From Chloroflexota bacterium (GTDB lineage: Bacteria > Chloroflexota > Dehalococcoidia > Tepidiformales > Tepidiformaceae), in assembly GCA_026710655.1 (NCBI GenBank), contig JAPOQN010000013.1, positions 218,510-282,509 on the forward strand: DNA of 64,000 nt, written 5' to 3'. The stretch's first letter is position 1; the number at the start of each line of letters is the position of its first letter. The position numbers were made by a program, and so were the translations under genes. Below, in pieces: positions 8,863-16,474 of this stretch. Below the pieces are notes generated by a model. It did not search any database. It saw only the letters and a program-made list of their open reading frames with translations, and had not been told where the DNA came from.

Positions 8863-8975
8863 TGGCTAGTGGTTAGTGATTGGTGGCTAGTCCCCGCCCC
8901 CACCCCGCCGGGGGCCCGACCACCGGCCACCGACCACCGACCGCCAGCCACCAGCCACTAACCACCAGCCACTAG
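8860..8975. repeat. Intergenic heptad-repeat palindrome, copy 1
   Basis: The left arm (8860-8892) is built from 7-nt units of the type TAGTGGY/TAGTGAT. The right arm (8918-8975) is built from the complementary type RRCCACY. A C-rich then G-rich centre joins them. The arms can pair imperfectly into a long hairpin. The TAG stop of the AlgH/YqgE gene is the first unit's first three bases. Two related copies follow within 2.8 kb. Confidence 0.75.
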
Positions 8976-9022
8976 ATCGCTGGTAGCATTCCCCGGCATT
9001 CACGCCGATCGAGGAGGATTCC

Positions 9023-9310
9023 ATGGCCGCATACGTGCTCGCGCAGGGTCGAGTCGAAGACCGGGACAAGCTCAACGAATACCTGGCCGGAGCGGGCGGC
9101 ACGCTCGCCCCGCACAACGCCAAGGTGCTCGCCTACACCGAGGAGCCCGAGGTCATCGAGGGCGAGGTCCCGAACAACCGCTTCGTCCTCATCGAGTTCG
9201 CCGACGTCGAGACCGCCAAGGCCTGGTACAACTCCGACGGCTACGCAGCCGTCCGCGGCCTCCGCATCGAAGGCGCCCCCGGAACCCTGGTCATCCTGCC
9301 GGGCATGTAG
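9023..9310 (+). CDS. DUF1330 family protein
   Basis: 95 aa, the usual size for this dimeric ferredoxin-like alpha/beta-barrel family, whose function is unknown. Typical pattern: MAAYVLAQGRVEDRDKLNEY at the start, NNRFVLIEFADVETAKAWYN and a YAAVRGLR segment. A GAGGAGG ribosome binding site six bases upstream fixes the start. It is flanked on both sides by heptad-repeat elements, so it is probably a single-gene unit; TAGCAT at about 8985 could be its -10 box. Confidence 0.85.
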   Translation: MAAYVLAQGRVEDRDKLNEYLAGAGGTLAPHNAKVLAYTEEPEVIEGEVPNNRFVLIEFADVETAKAWYNSDGYAAVRGLRIEGAPGTLVILPGM

Positions 9311-9313
9311 CCG

Positions 9314-9410
9314 GTTAGTGGCTCGTGACTAGTGAATAGTGGCTCGTCCCCCCGCCCACGGCGGGGTGGGGACCAACCACTAACCACTATTCACTAACCA
9401 CCACCGTCAC
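9314..9410. repeat. Intergenic heptad-repeat palindrome, copy 2
   Basis: The left arm (9314-9348) reads in 7-nt steps (TTAGTGG, CTCGTGA, CTAGTGA, ATAGTGG). The right arm (9371-9410) reads AACCACT, AACCACT, ATTCACT, AACCACC. The centre is C-rich then G-rich. It fills the space between two convergent genes and runs into the stop codon of the minus-strand one. Confidence 0.75.
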
Positions 9411-10624
9411 ATCGCCTTGATGCCCTGGTACTCCTGGGAGAACACGCACTCCTGGAGCCCGAGCCCGACGTCGCTCGGGTCGTCGATGTTCGTGTAGCGC
9501 GTGTATAGCTCGGCGAAGTGGCCGCCCGGCCGCTGCTTCACCTCGTTGCCCTCAAGGTCCCGCACGATCACCGGGTGGGACACGTCCCAGACCTCCCCCT
9601 CCACCTTGTCGCCACGGTAGACGCCCCGCCCCAGGCCGTCGTCCCAGCCGCCCCAGTAGCCGCCGCCCTGCATGTAGACCGGCTTGCTCACCGTCTCCAA
9701 CAGGAAGCGGTCGACGCCACCGTCGGGACGCGTCAGGTCGACCCGCGCGCTCTTCAGCCGCGGGAACCCGTCCTCGAACTCCGTGCTCACCACGTCCACG
9801 TCCGTGTACGCCCACCCCTCCTTGCCTGAGCCGTAGGGGTAGTCGATGCGGCTGTGTACGGTGCCGAACTCGGCCAGGTTCGCGCCACCCGTGCCCGAGG
9901 CCACGATCTTGCCGTCGTTGTGGTGGCGGAAGGAGCAGTACATCGAACGGTCGCCGAAGCGAACCAGCGCCCACCAGCGCGCCCCCGGCGTGCCCCACAC
10001 CGACCCGCGCCGCTCGCTCGGCGCAGCGTGGCGGTTCGGCTGCTCGCCTTCACCGGTATTGGCCTGCCCCCACGAGTGGTCCTTCGCCCCCACCCAGCCG
10101 TCCTCCACCTCGAAGTGGTACTCCTTGCCCCCCACCTTCACCCAGCCCGAGAGGTCCCCCAGTTGCACCAGGTTCGAGCGCTCGCCCACCATCCTCCCGT
10201 CTTGGTACATGCGGATGCCCTGGCACTCGTCGTAGGGTGGCGCCGAGCTCTCCCAGAGGATGTCGAACGAGCAGTCGACGTCCGTCTCCTCCAGGCCCAG
10301 CCGCAGCGTCCGCAGCCCCTTGATGATCTCCTGCGAGAACGGCCCCACCGTCAGGTCGTCGATGTCCGGGCGCAGCTTGCGCGTCGCGCGCACGTTGTAC
10401 TGCTTCCCGTCGCCCGTGCTCAGGATCGAGTAGGCGTCGATCGTGTTCGTGTTGTGGTAGAGCCGCAGTGCCGTGATCAGGTTCACCTCGCCGTCGGGAT
10501 CGCCCACGCAGTGCCAGTAGCCGTCGCTCCACCCCGGGCTCGGGTTGGAGACGATGTCGAATGTGTCGATGGTCTGGTGGCGGGGCCACTCGTCAAGCTC
10601 GGTCAGGACGCGTCGTGCGGGCAT
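9407..10624 (-). CDS. CrtC/AttH-like (double lipocalin fold) protein
   Basis: 405 aa, no signal peptide. The AKDHSWGQ motif, the many Trp/Gly/Tyr-rich strands and the order of segments (early HCVGDPDGEVN, late GVYRGDKVEG and VIVRDLEGNE) resemble the CrtC/AttH-like double-lipocalin proteins that include carotenoid hydratases and many uncharacterised members. This is by pattern only; the substrate is unknown. GGAGGT lies nine bases before the ATG. Divergent from the SDR at 10739. Its neighbours suggest metabolism of a hydrophobic compound, which is inference. Confidence 0.55.
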   Translation of the reverse strand: MPARRVLTELDEWPRHQTIDTFDIVSNPSPGWSDGYWHCVGDPDGEVNLITALRLYHNTNTIDAYSILSTGDGKQYNVRATRKLRPDIDDLTVGPFSQEIIKGLRTLRLGLEETDVDCSFDILWESSAPPYDECQGIRMYQDGRMVGERSNLVQLGDLSGWVKVGGKEYHFEVEDGWVGAKDHSWGQANTGEGEQPNRHAAPSERRGSVWGTPGARWWALVRFGDRSMYCSFRHHNDGKIVASGTGGANLAEFGTVHSRIDYPYGSGKEGWAYTDVDVVSTEFEDGFPRLKSARVDLTRPDGGVDRFLLETVSKPVYMQGGGYWGGWDDGLGRGVYRGDKVEGEVWDVSHPVIVRDLEGNEVKQRPGGHFAELYTRYTNIDDPSDVGLGLQECVFSQEYQGIKAM

Positions 10625-10738
10625 GCGGTACCTCCAGTGGTTCGTGCGGCGCAGGATACCGCCTGCGTCGCGCCTCGGGGTGAACGCCGTGCGCGCAACG
10701 GAGCCGTCCGTACAATCCCAGCCCCGGAGGGTTTCGCT

Positions 10739-11599
10739 ATGTCAGACGACGTGTTCTCAATGGAAGGCAAGACGGTCATCGTCACCGGCGCCAGCTACGG
10801 GTTCGGTGTCACCTGGGCGGATGCCCTGGCCGAACGCGGGGCCAACATCGTTGGCACCTCGCGCAGCCTCGAGCGCCTGCAGGACACGGCTGCCCTCGTC
10901 GAGGGCAAGGGCCGCCGCTTCCTCCCCGTCGAGTGCGATGTCACCGACTACGAGCAGGTCGAGAACCTCATGAAAGCAGCCTGGGACGAGTTCGGCACCG
11001 TCGACGTGCTCATCAACAACGCGGGCATCTCCGACCTCAGCGCCTGGCGCGCCGAGCACTCGGACAACGACATGTTCCGCCAGATCGTCGATACCGACCT
11101 CACCGGTCTCTGGTACTGCTGCCGCGCCTCCGCCCAGTACTTCCTCCGCCAGGGTCACGGCAACATCATCAACCTCAGCTCCATCTTCGGCGTGGGCGGC
11201 TTCGAGGGGCGCACCCCCGGCTACTTCGCCGCCAAGGGCGGCGTCACCCGCCTCACCGAGTTCCTCGCCACCGAGTGGGGCGACCGCGGCATCCGCGTGA
11301 ACGCCCTCGCCCCGCATGTATTCGACACGCCCATGACCCACGACGGCCTCATCCAGAGCGGTGTCATGGAGATGCTCGAAGGGCGCACACCCATGCGCCG
11401 CATCGGTCAGATCGAAGACCTCGTCGGCCCCATCGTCTTCCTCGCCTCCGACGCCTCCCAGTTCGTGAGCGGGGCCATCCTCCCGCTTGACGGCGGCCTC
11501 ACGGCCAGCCGCGGCTACTCCGCCGGTCCCTGGCCCATGGACGAGTTCGACCCCGAGGGTCGCGGCAAGCCGCTCAACCCCGGCGACCCCTGGGAGTAG
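10739..11599 (+). CDS. Short-chain dehydrogenase/reductase
   Basis: 286 aa classical SDR. TGASYGFG is the cofactor loop, with Tyr-Gly-Phe where many have Gly-Ile-Gly. NNAGI and the catalytic YFAAK follow, then the usual IRVNALAPHVFDTPMT segment. The ATG at 10739 follows GGAGGG by seven bases, and TACAAT lies about 22 bases upstream as a likely -10 box. An upstream in-frame extension to 9854 lies antisense to the neighbouring gene and is rejected. Substrate unknown. Confidence 0.88.
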   Translation: MSDDVFSMEGKTVIVTGASYGFGVTWADALAERGANIVGTSRSLERLQDTAALVEGKGRRFLPVECDVTDYEQVENLMKAAWDEFGTVDVLINNAGISDLSAWRAEHSDNDMFRQIVDTDLTGLWYCCRASAQYFLRQGHGNIINLSSIFGVGGFEGRTPGYFAAKGGVTRLTEFLATEWGDRGIRVNALAPHVFDTPMTHDGLIQSGVMEMLEGRTPMRRIGQIEDLVGPIVFLASDASQFVSGAILPLDGGLTASRGYSAGPWPMDEFDPEGRGKPLNPGDPWE

Positions 11600-11603
11600 C
11601 GCC

Positions 11604-11705
11604 TGGTGGCTAGTGATTAGTCGCTAGTGATTGGTCCCCCGCCCCCATCGGTTGGGTGGCGGGGCAGGGCGTAGCCACCAGTCAGGAGTCACTGGTCATC
11701 AGCCG
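11604..11705. repeat. Intergenic heptad-repeat palindrome, copy 3
   Basis: The left arm (11604-11636) reads TGGTGGC, TAGTGAT, TAGTCGC, TAGTGAT. The right arm (11671-11705) reads AGCCACC, AGTCAGG, AGTCACT, GGTCATC. The centre is C-rich then G-rich. It starts five bases after the SDR stop. This is the most diverged of the three copies. Confidence 0.65.
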
Positions 11706-11736
11706 TTACAACACATCCGCCGGTCCGTGAGTTCAC

Positions 11737-11742
11737 TACAAT
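11737..11742 (+). promoter_or_regulatory. -10 box TACAAT, six bases from a GTG start (leaderless)
   Basis: TACAAT, six bases, GTG. There is no Shine-Dalgarno sequence. The arrangement is repeated at 12002. Confidence 0.55.
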
Positions 11743-11748
11743 CCGGCC

Positions 11749-11943
11749 GTGTGGCGTGTCATCCGGGACGAACTGCTGGCGCTGGTGTTGGCGTTCCCCG
11801 CGCTCATGCTGATGGTGGTGGTCGGCTGGGTTCAATACCCGGAGGAGCCAGTCTGGTACCGGGTGGCGTTCACCCTGGTGGTCGCCATGCTGGTGGTTGC
11901 GTTCATTGCCGTGTCCGTCGCGGCGATCATTTACGGCATTTGA
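11749..11943 (+). CDS. Small two-helix membrane protein
   Basis: 64 aa with two hydrophobic helices (about 8-26 and 37-62) joined by a short loop, QYPEEPVWYR. The start is GTG, placed six bases after a TACAAT box, so the transcript would be leaderless. No family recognised. It is followed by another small membrane gene with the same promoter layout. Confidence 0.55.
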   Translation: MWRVIRDELLALVLAFPALMLMVVVGWVQYPEEPVWYRVAFTLVVAMLVVAFIAVSVAAIIYGI

Positions 11944-12001
11944 GTCCGACTTCGGTCAAGCTTCGCACTTACAGCCAGCCGACCCTGCATACCCCGTCCC
12001 C

Positions 12002-12007
12002 TACAAT
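12002..12007 (+). promoter_or_regulatory. -10 box TACAAT, six bases from a GTG start (leaderless)
   Basis: Identical hexamer and spacing to the site at 11737, 265 bases away. Confidence 0.55.
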
Positions 12008-12013
12008 GTCGCC

Positions 12014-12166
12014 GTGCGTGGCGATCTGTTGCACGGGCTGCTAATCGTGCTCCGGGGTGACCGGGATCATCCGCTCTGGCGGCAATTGGTACACGCCATC
12101 GCTGTACTGACGTTGGTGGGAGCTTTCGGCTTCTTCCTGGTGCTCGACGTCATCCTGAACAGCTAG
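12014..12166 (+). CDS. Small single-helix membrane protein
   Basis: 50 aa. The N-terminal half is hydrophilic and basic (GDLLHGLLIVLRGDRDHPLW) and the C-terminal half is one hydrophobic helix. The GTG start is chosen from the TACAAT-6 nt-GTG layout; an upstream in-frame ATG at 11897 would overlap the previous gene and has no support. No family recognised. Confidence 0.45.
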   Translation: MRGDLLHGLLIVLRGDRDHPLWRQLVHAIAVLTLVGAFGFFLVLDVILNS

Positions 12167-12190
12167 CTGCTCGGATTCCGTCCCACACCA

Positions 12191-13510
12191 CTACCCCGCC
12201 CCGCACATCCGCCGCGTGACCTCGTAGATCATCTGGCAGCTCAGCCGGAAACTGTCGAGCGTCATGCGCTCGTTGTGACCGTGCACTGTGCGCGCCAGGT
12301 TCGGCGACGTTAGCCCGCCCGAGAACCCGTACGCCACCACCCCCTGGTTGCGGAACACGCGACTATCCGTGAACCCCGCCGTCACTCCCGGCGTGACTAC
12401 TGCGTCCTCCACCAGCTCCCGCACCACCGACTCGATCGTGGCGAACAGCTCCGTGTCGTGCGAACTCGTGTCCGAGGCGCCAGCGAACACCCGCTCGACC
12501 TGCACTTTCGGGTCGTTGATCACCCGCGACACCTCTGCCTCGAACGAGTCCGCGTCGACCCCCGGCAGCAGGCGGCAATCGATCGTCGCCTCCGCCCGCC
12601 CCGGGATCACGTTGTGCTTGATGCCCGCGCTTGCCGTCGTCGCGCTGATCGTGTTCGTCAGCAGCGCCCGCACGCGCATGTCCGTTTCCGCCGTCGCCCG
12701 CAGCGCCTCGATGGAGGTGCCGCCCCGGTAGATGCCCGCCCGTTCCAGCCGCTCGAAGTACTCCCCCAGCACGGGCGAGAGCCGGGGCTCCCGGTTCCAC
12801 TCCTGCAGCCGGCCCAGGGCCCGCACCAGCCGGTCGAGGGCGTTGTCCTTGTGGGGAACGGAGCCGTGCCCCGCCCGCCCCTCCGCCACCAGCCGCAGCC
12901 AGAGCGGCCCCTTCTCCGCCGTCGTCACCGTGAACACCGGTCGCTTCACGCCGAACAGCTCCGTCGAGCCGCCCCCGCCCTCATTGATGACGAATTCCGC
13001 CACCAGCGCCTCGGGGTGGTGCTCCTCCAGCCACTCGATGCCGAGCATCCCGCCCGCTTCCTCGTCCGCCACCGCCAGGAAGACGATGTCGCGCGCCAGC
13101 GGCAGCCCCGAGCGCTTCAGCAGCAGCACTGTCAGCAGCTCCGCCACCCCCAGCCCCTTCATGTCGAGCGTCCCCCGGCCCCAGATCTCCCCGTTGCGGA
13201 TGACCGCCGCGAACGGCTCCTCGTCCCAGTACTCGCGCTCCACCGGCACCACGTCGGTGTGATTGAGGAGCATCAGGGGCTCCTTGCTGCCGTTGCCCTT
13301 GAGCACCGCCCGCAGCGACACGCGGTCGTCCCCGGGATCGAACAGCTCGTACTCGATCCCCTCCCGTTCGAGGATGCCCCCGAGGAAGTCGCACGCCAGC
13401 CGTTCCCGTCCGGGCGGGTTCGACGTGTCGATGCGCAGGTACTCCTGCAGGATGCCCAGCGCCTCCTCGAAGGCTGCGTCCCAGTCGACCCGCGGCTCGA
13501 CCGCCGTCAC
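12191..13510 (-). CDS. M20/ArgE-type metallopeptidase
   Basis: 439 aa zinc-dependent amidohydrolase/peptidase of family M20. Metal ligands are visible in order: His and Asp in LLNHTDVVP and GRGTLDMKG, the catalytic Glu pair in ADEEAGG, Glu in INEGGG and a late His in HGHNE. The central dimerisation insert contains AGHGSVPH. Acts in the cytoplasm (no signal peptide) on an amide or N-acyl amino acid that cannot be named. It overlaps the amidohydrolase stop-to-start by four bases (ATGA), so the two are translationally coupled. Confidence 0.88.
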   Translation of the reverse strand: MTAVEPRVDWDAAFEEALGILQEYLRIDTSNPPGRERLACDFLGGILEREGIEYELFDPGDDRVSLRAVLKGNGSKEPLMLLNHTDVVPVEREYWDEEPFAAVIRNGEIWGRGTLDMKGLGVAELLTVLLLKRSGLPLARDIVFLAVADEEAGGMLGIEWLEEHHPEALVAEFVINEGGGGSTELFGVKRPVFTVTTAEKGPLWLRLVAEGRAGHGSVPHKDNALDRLVRALGRLQEWNREPRLSPVLGEYFERLERAGIYRGGTSIEALRATAETDMRVRALLTNTISATTASAGIKHNVIPGRAEATIDCRLLPGVDADSFEAEVSRVINDPKVQVERVFAGASDTSSHDTELFATIESVVRELVEDAVVTPGVTAGFTDSRVFRNQGVVAYGFSGGLTSPNLARTVHGHNERMTLDSFRLSCQMIYEVTRRMCGAG

Positions 13511-14685
13511 TCCCCCACCCCGTACACCGCCGCCGAGTTGTCGTGCAGGATCTTGCGCAGCACGTCCTCGGGCAGGCCGCCCAGTTCCTGCTCGATGAAG
13601 TCCTTCGGGTAGATCGCCGTCGTGTTCGGCCCCGGCGACATGCTCGTTGGGTGTGGGAAGTCCGTCTCATAGAGGATGTTGTCCGCCCCGATCTGCTCGA
13701 TCGCCTTGATCGCGCTCCCCCGCTCGAACCAGAAGCAGGCGTAGCACTGCCGCTTGAAGTACTCGCTTGGGAGCAGGCCCATCTCCGGGTGCTCGGCGGG
13801 ACAGCCGCTGTTGATCCACTGCCAGTCCATCGCCTCCAGCAGGAACGGCACCCAGCCGATGCCGCTCTCAACGGAGACGAACTTCAGATCCGGGAAGCGG
13901 TGGCAGATGCCCGACAGGATGATGTCCATAACCGCGTTCGAGTTGTCGAGGAAGAACTGCACCGTCGCCTTCGCAAAGGCCGCTTGCCGGCCGTTGTGCA
14001 CCTCCGTGTCCCGGATCGCCGTGAGGTCGCCGGAGCCAATGTGGAAGTTGACCGAGAGGCCCAGATCCTGCGCCTGCGCCCACACGGGATCCCAGTGCGG
14101 GTCGCTCAGCCGCGGAAAGTCGAACACGTCCGGCTGGCTCGTCATCAGCACGCCCTTATGGCCGCGCTTCGCCGCCCGCTGCATCTCGTCGACGCACAGG
14201 TCCACGTCCCAGAAGGGCGTCGCCATGATCGGGATGAACCGCTCCTTGCCCGGCGCCGTCCAGTCGATGAGGAAGTCGTTGTAGGCGCGGACGCACTCCT
14301 CCATCAGCTTCGGCTCCTTCAGCCGCAGGAAGTTCCCAGAGCCGAAGCCGCCCACGTTCGGATAGATCACCTGCGAATGGATGCCGTACTCGTCCATGCG
14401 CTGCAGCCGCGTCTCCACGCTGAACGCCCCGTGGTCCGCCTGCGGCAGGGAGGGCGGATGGCTCGGCGGCGGGTCCGTCCAGCCCGCCATCGCCGCGCTC
14501 CCCGTGGGGACGGAGCGATGACCGCCGATGTACCAACGGTCCTCGTTGATCTCCGGGTCGAACTTCACATGCGGGACCAGGTCCCCCCACTTCCGGCGCG
14601 ACACACGGCTCGTCCACAGGTCCTCTGGCTCGGAGATGTGGCTATCCGCGTCGATCACCTTGATCCGCTCGACCACCGTCGCCAT
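13507..14685 (-). CDS. Amidohydrolase-2 (ACMSD/LigY-like) metal hydrolase
   Basis: 392 aa TIM-barrel amidohydrolase of the amidohydrolase-2 family, which contains decarboxylases and C-C or C-N hydrolases of ring-cleavage pathways. Visible motifs are IDADSHISEPEDLW (in place of DxHxH), NFHIGSG with the central His, VESGIGWVPFLLEAMDWQW and ETDFPHPTSMSP near the end with the last metal Asp. The first motif has D-x-x-S-H rather than H-x-H, as in many members of this subgroup. Third gene of the operon after the thiolase-like and DUF35 genes. Confidence 0.85.
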   Translation of the reverse strand: MATVVERIKVIDADSHISEPEDLWTSRVSRRKWGDLVPHVKFDPEINEDRWYIGGHRSVPTGSAAMAGWTDPPPSHPPSLPQADHGAFSVETRLQRMDEYGIHSQVIYPNVGGFGSGNFLRLKEPKLMEECVRAYNDFLIDWTAPGKERFIPIMATPFWDVDLCVDEMQRAAKRGHKGVLMTSQPDVFDFPRLSDPHWDPVWAQAQDLGLSVNFHIGSGDLTAIRDTEVHNGRQAAFAKATVQFFLDNSNAVMDIILSGICHRFPDLKFVSVESGIGWVPFLLEAMDWQWINSGCPAEHPEMGLLPSEYFKRQCYACFWFERGSAIKAIEQIGADNILYETDFPHPTSMSPGPNTTAIYPKDFIEQELGGLPEDVLRKILHDNSAAVYGVGE

Positions 14686-14769
14686 GGGACCCTCCCCGGC
14701 GACTCCCGCCGCCGTTGCGCGCGTGGCGGGCAGGATAACGCGCTCCCCATCCCTTTGGCGGAAAGGCGC

Positions 14770-15177
14770 CTACACCGGCCGGAACTGCACTAGCGTGACC
14801 TCGTCGTCCACGTCCTCGTAGACCGCCTCCAATGCCATCCCGATGCGCACGTCCTCGATCGCGCACTCCACGATGTTCGTCGTCATGCGCGGCCCCTCCT
14901 CCAGTTCCACGATCCCGATGACGTACGGCGCCCGCGCCGCGAACGCCGGCGCCGTCCCCCGCCGGTCGACCGTGTACGAATACAGCACGCCCCGCCCGCT
15001 CGCCTCCACCCACTCCGTGCCCGGGGCGAGGCTCCCCGGGCTGAAGGCGCGCGGGTAGAAGTACGGCTCGCCCTCAGCCGTGAGTGGCAGCAGTAGCCGG
15101 TGCTCCCGCGCCGCCTCCCAGAAGGGCGCCGTCGCGGCCGTCGGCCTCGGCAGGATGCGCGGCGGCGACTCCGCCAT
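14770..15177 (-). CDS. DUF35-type OB-fold protein lacking its zinc-ribbon cysteines
   Basis: 135 aa. The C-terminal OB-fold half is typical: EWVEASGRGVLYSYTV, PYVIGIVELEEGPRMTTNIV and IGMALEAVYED. The N-terminal rubredoxin-like ribbon has the family frame (APFWEAAREHRLLLP, then FYPRAFSPGS), but all four expected cysteines are replaced. Family members partner thiolase-like enzymes and help bind acyl-CoA. The start codon overlaps the thiolase-like stop by one base (TGATG), so the two are surely co-expressed. Confidence 0.82.
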   Translation of the reverse strand: MAESPPRILPRPTAATAPFWEAAREHRLLLPLTAEGEPYFYPRAFSPGSLAPGTEWVEASGRGVLYSYTVDRRGTAPAFAARAPYVIGIVELEEGPRMTTNIVECAIEDVRIGMALEAVYEDVDDEVTLVQFRPV

Positions 15178-16367
15178 CAGGCCCCCTCCAGCACCAGTGC
15201 CACCTGCTCCGACATGCAGCCCCCCGTCCCCGTCACGTACCCCCGCTCCGCCGACCCCACCTGCCTCGCCCCCGCCCGCCCCTGCAGCTGAGTGACCACG
15301 TCGACCACGTGCGACATGCCCCCCGCCGCCCCGCCCTGGCCCATCCCCAGCTGCCCTCCGTGCGTGTTCAGCGGCCAGTCGCCGCCGAAGCGCAGGTCAT
15401 GCTCCTCCACGAACCGCGCCCCTTCCCCCTTCGCGCAGAACCCCGAGTCCTCGATCGTGACCAGCACCGTGATCGTGTAGCAGTCGTACATCGAGGCCAC
15501 GTCGATCGCCTCGCGCCCCCCCCCCGCCATGGCGAAGGCGCGGTCCGCCGCCGCCACGATCGGGATCTGCGTGAGCGACGGCGCGTACGTGATCGACTTG
15601 TGCGTGATGTGCTCCCCGAAGCCGCTCACCACCACCGGCCGCAGACCCGTCTGCTGCGCCCGCTCCAGCGTCGTCACCACCACCCCCGCCCCGCCCGCGC
15701 ACGGCATCACGATCTCCAGCAGGTGCAGCGGGTCGACCACCATCGGCGAGTTCAGCACGTCGTCGATCGTGATCGGCTGGTCGCGAAAGATCGCCTTCGG
15801 GTTCTGGAGCGCGTTCTCCCGGCCCTGCACCGCGACCTTCGCGAGCGTCCGCGGCTCCAGGTCGTACTCGTGCATGTAGCGCTGGGCCACCATCGCGAAG
15901 TGCGAGTTCGGGTTGATCAGCCCGTAGGGCGCGTCGAACTGCCCGTGCGGCGCCCCCCAGGCGTCCGCCCCCAGCATCCAGCTCTGCGCCTGCGGCTTCG
16001 CGCCTGGCTCCGGCGGCGCCGGCACCGACGGCAGCAGGCAGAGGCAGGCGTCGCAGACGCCCGCCTCGATCGCCGCCGCCGCCCGCCACACCATGCCCGT
16101 CGCGTTCGCCCCGCCCAGGTCCACCACCTCCCCGAAATTCGCCTCGATGCCCAGGTACTCCGCTACCGCCGCCGGCGCGAACATCGGTGCGTCCCCCAGC
16201 CGCGTGCAGAGGATGCCGTCGATCTCGCCCAGTTCCATGCCCGCGTCGTCCAGCGCCTCGCGCGCCAGCTTCCCGTACGCCTCCAGCCCGAACATGGGCG
16301 TGTCCCAGCGCCGTTGCGGCGCCCACTCCGCCGTTCCGCTGATCGCCGCTCGCCGGCCGTTTCGCAT
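15177..16367 (-). CDS. Thiolase-like / lipid-transfer (SCP-x, Ltp2-like) protein
   Basis: 396 aa thiolase fold. The site where thiolases carry the nucleophilic Cys reads GGANATGM, with no Cys. NTHGGQLGMGQGGAAGG keeps the His region and GGCMSEQ ends the protein. Thiolase-fold proteins without the first Cys that pair with a DUF35 partner include the steroid side-chain aldolase Ltp2, so retro-aldol cleavage of an acyl-CoA is a good hypothesis rather than thiolysis. ATG at 16367 is supported by GGGAG nine bases upstream. A perfect palindrome lies just before that site. Confidence 0.82.
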   Translation of the reverse strand: MRNGRRAAISGTAEWAPQRRWDTPMFGLEAYGKLAREALDDAGMELGEIDGILCTRLGDAPMFAPAAVAEYLGIEANFGEVVDLGGANATGMVWRAAAAIEAGVCDACLCLLPSVPAPPEPGAKPQAQSWMLGADAWGAPHGQFDAPYGLINPNSHFAMVAQRYMHEYDLEPRTLAKVAVQGRENALQNPKAIFRDQPITIDDVLNSPMVVDPLHLLEIVMPCAGGAGVVVTTLERAQQTGLRPVVVSGFGEHITHKSITYAPSLTQIPIVAAADRAFAMAGGGREAIDVASMYDCYTITVLVTIEDSGFCAKGEGARFVEEHDLRFGGDWPLNTHGGQLGMGQGGAAGGMSHVVDVVTQLQGRAGARQVGSAERGYVTGTGGCMSEQVALVLEGA

Positions 16368-16376
16368 GGCTTGCTC

Positions 16377-16397
16377 CCGCCACCGCTGCGGTGGCGG
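16377..16397. promoter_or_regulatory. Perfect 21-nt palindrome in the leader of the thiolase-like operon
   Basis: CCGCCACCGC, one base, GCGGTGGCGG: ten perfect base pairs with a single central base, ending next to the ribosome binding site of the minus-strand operon and within the divergent intergenic region with the BtuF-like gene. It could be a repressor operator or an RNA hairpin that hinders ribosome access. Confidence 0.5.
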
Positions 16398-16474
16398 CCC
16401 CAGCCTAGCGGAGCGCGCCTGCCGCTGTCCCCGCTTGCGCCCGCCCGCGCGGCTGGCCAAGCTGCGCCTCAGCC

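Noticed and set aside
8860..11705. The three heptad-repeat blocks as a CRISPR array.
   Set aside because: Units are 7 bases, contiguous, without unique spacers, and arms are inverted rather than direct; no cas genes are present.
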